Below are positions 63,821 to 64,000 of a stretch of 64,000 nt of DNA, in pieces. The DNA comes from Syntrophotalea acetylenivorans (GTDB taxonomy: Bacteria > Desulfobacterota > Desulfuromonadia > Desulfuromonadales > Syntrophotaleaceae). Where the stretch lies: positions 1,736,001 to 1,800,000 of the forward strand of contig NZ_CP015519.1 of the NCBI RefSeq assembly GCF_001887775.1. Direction: 5' to 3'. How positions within the stretch are numbered: position 1 is the stretch's first letter; each line of letters begins with the position of its first letter. The translations under genes were made by a program, and so were the position numbers. Below the pieces are notes generated by a model. That model did not search any database. It had not been told where the DNA came from and saw only the letters and a program-made list of their open reading frames with translations.

Positions 63821-64000
63821 TCAAGACTGCGTGGCCGCAAAAGGCAAGTTTATCAGCCATAAGGGAAAAAGCTTGGGAGCTAGTTTCAGGCAAGAACGGA
63901 GGAGGGGATGGTTGTTATGTAAACAGAGAGGTTGATTGGGGCAAGAAGAAACACTGAAACAGCACTGACTTCCATTCTCAGTTCTTCCACTCCCTGCGGC

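Noticed and set aside
63742-63957. Short forward frame at the right edge
   Set aside because: Mostly overlaps the VIT1/CCC1-like gene in another frame, with no ribosome site.

Overview
The window is about 64 kb of a roughly 55% GC chromosome from a free-living, strongly signal-responsive, probably anaerobic or microaerophilic Gram-negative bacterium. The closest fit is the Desulfuromonadia (Geobacter/Desulfuromonas/Pelobacter relatives). The pointers are the archaeal-type split glutamate synthase, the obgE-proB-proA-nadD-rsfS-rlmH block, many two-component and c-di-GMP proteins, a bd-type quinol oxidase subunit fused to a dihaem cytochrome c, and several outer-membrane/LPS functions. The species is inference; no rRNA or tRNA lies in the window.

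Layout. 1-7.8 kb: the start of an RlmL-type rRNA methyltransferase (leftward), an AAA ATPase (DUF815) and a PilZ protein (rightward), the leftward N-degron set clpS-clpA-aat, then hflK-hflC, closed by a bidirectional terminator. 7.8-10.8 kb: two DUF4398/OmpA lipoproteins, a 0.7 kb stretch with no convincing gene, and a two-domain PNPOx-fold protein. 11-32.8 kb: a leftward signalling region. It holds an EAL protein with a broken GGDEF, a pseudo-receiver/CheW/MCP set, a large sensor kinase with a sigma54 activator, a short interruption (Crp/Fnr regulator, class I amidotransferase, lipoprotein hydrolase), and a 7-gene block. That block has four tandem paralogous periplasmic ABC-substrate-binding-like proteins followed by a Cache-HAMP histidine kinase, a lone receiver, and a REC-PAS-GGDEF-EAL output protein.

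33-35.7 kb: a rightward pair encoding a CydA-like oxidase subunit with a C-terminal dihaem cytochrome c domain and a membrane partner. 36-51 kb: leftward housekeeping genes. These are a LapA-LapB fusion, gpmI, comF and an endonuclease III relative; obgE-proB-proA-nadD-rsfS-rlmH; rplU-rpmA with a near-consensus sigma70 promoter; and a radical-SAM/DUF2344 protein with rng. 51-60.5 kb: rightward PHP phosphoesterase, DUF4870 membrane protein and ilvE, then nitrogen assimilation: amt and a three-gene glutamate synthase operon, each preceded by a textbook sigma54 -24/-12 element. 60.6-64 kb: a Na/Pi cotransporter-PhoU protein (leftward), a gene-poor AT-rich stretch, and an archaeal-looking DUF211 / VIT1-CCC1-like pair.

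The most unusual finding is a repeated palindromic element: about 140 nt just after the rng stop codon and about 167 nt in the gap upstream of the DUF211 gene. The copies are about two-thirds identical without gaps over 110 nt, in opposite orientation, and at least five positions change as compensated base pairs. That points to selection on a folded structure, either a structured RNA or a hairpin-mobilised element. Also notable are the four-receptor signalling array, the oxidase-cytochrome c fusion, and the degenerate GGDEF and receiver domains.
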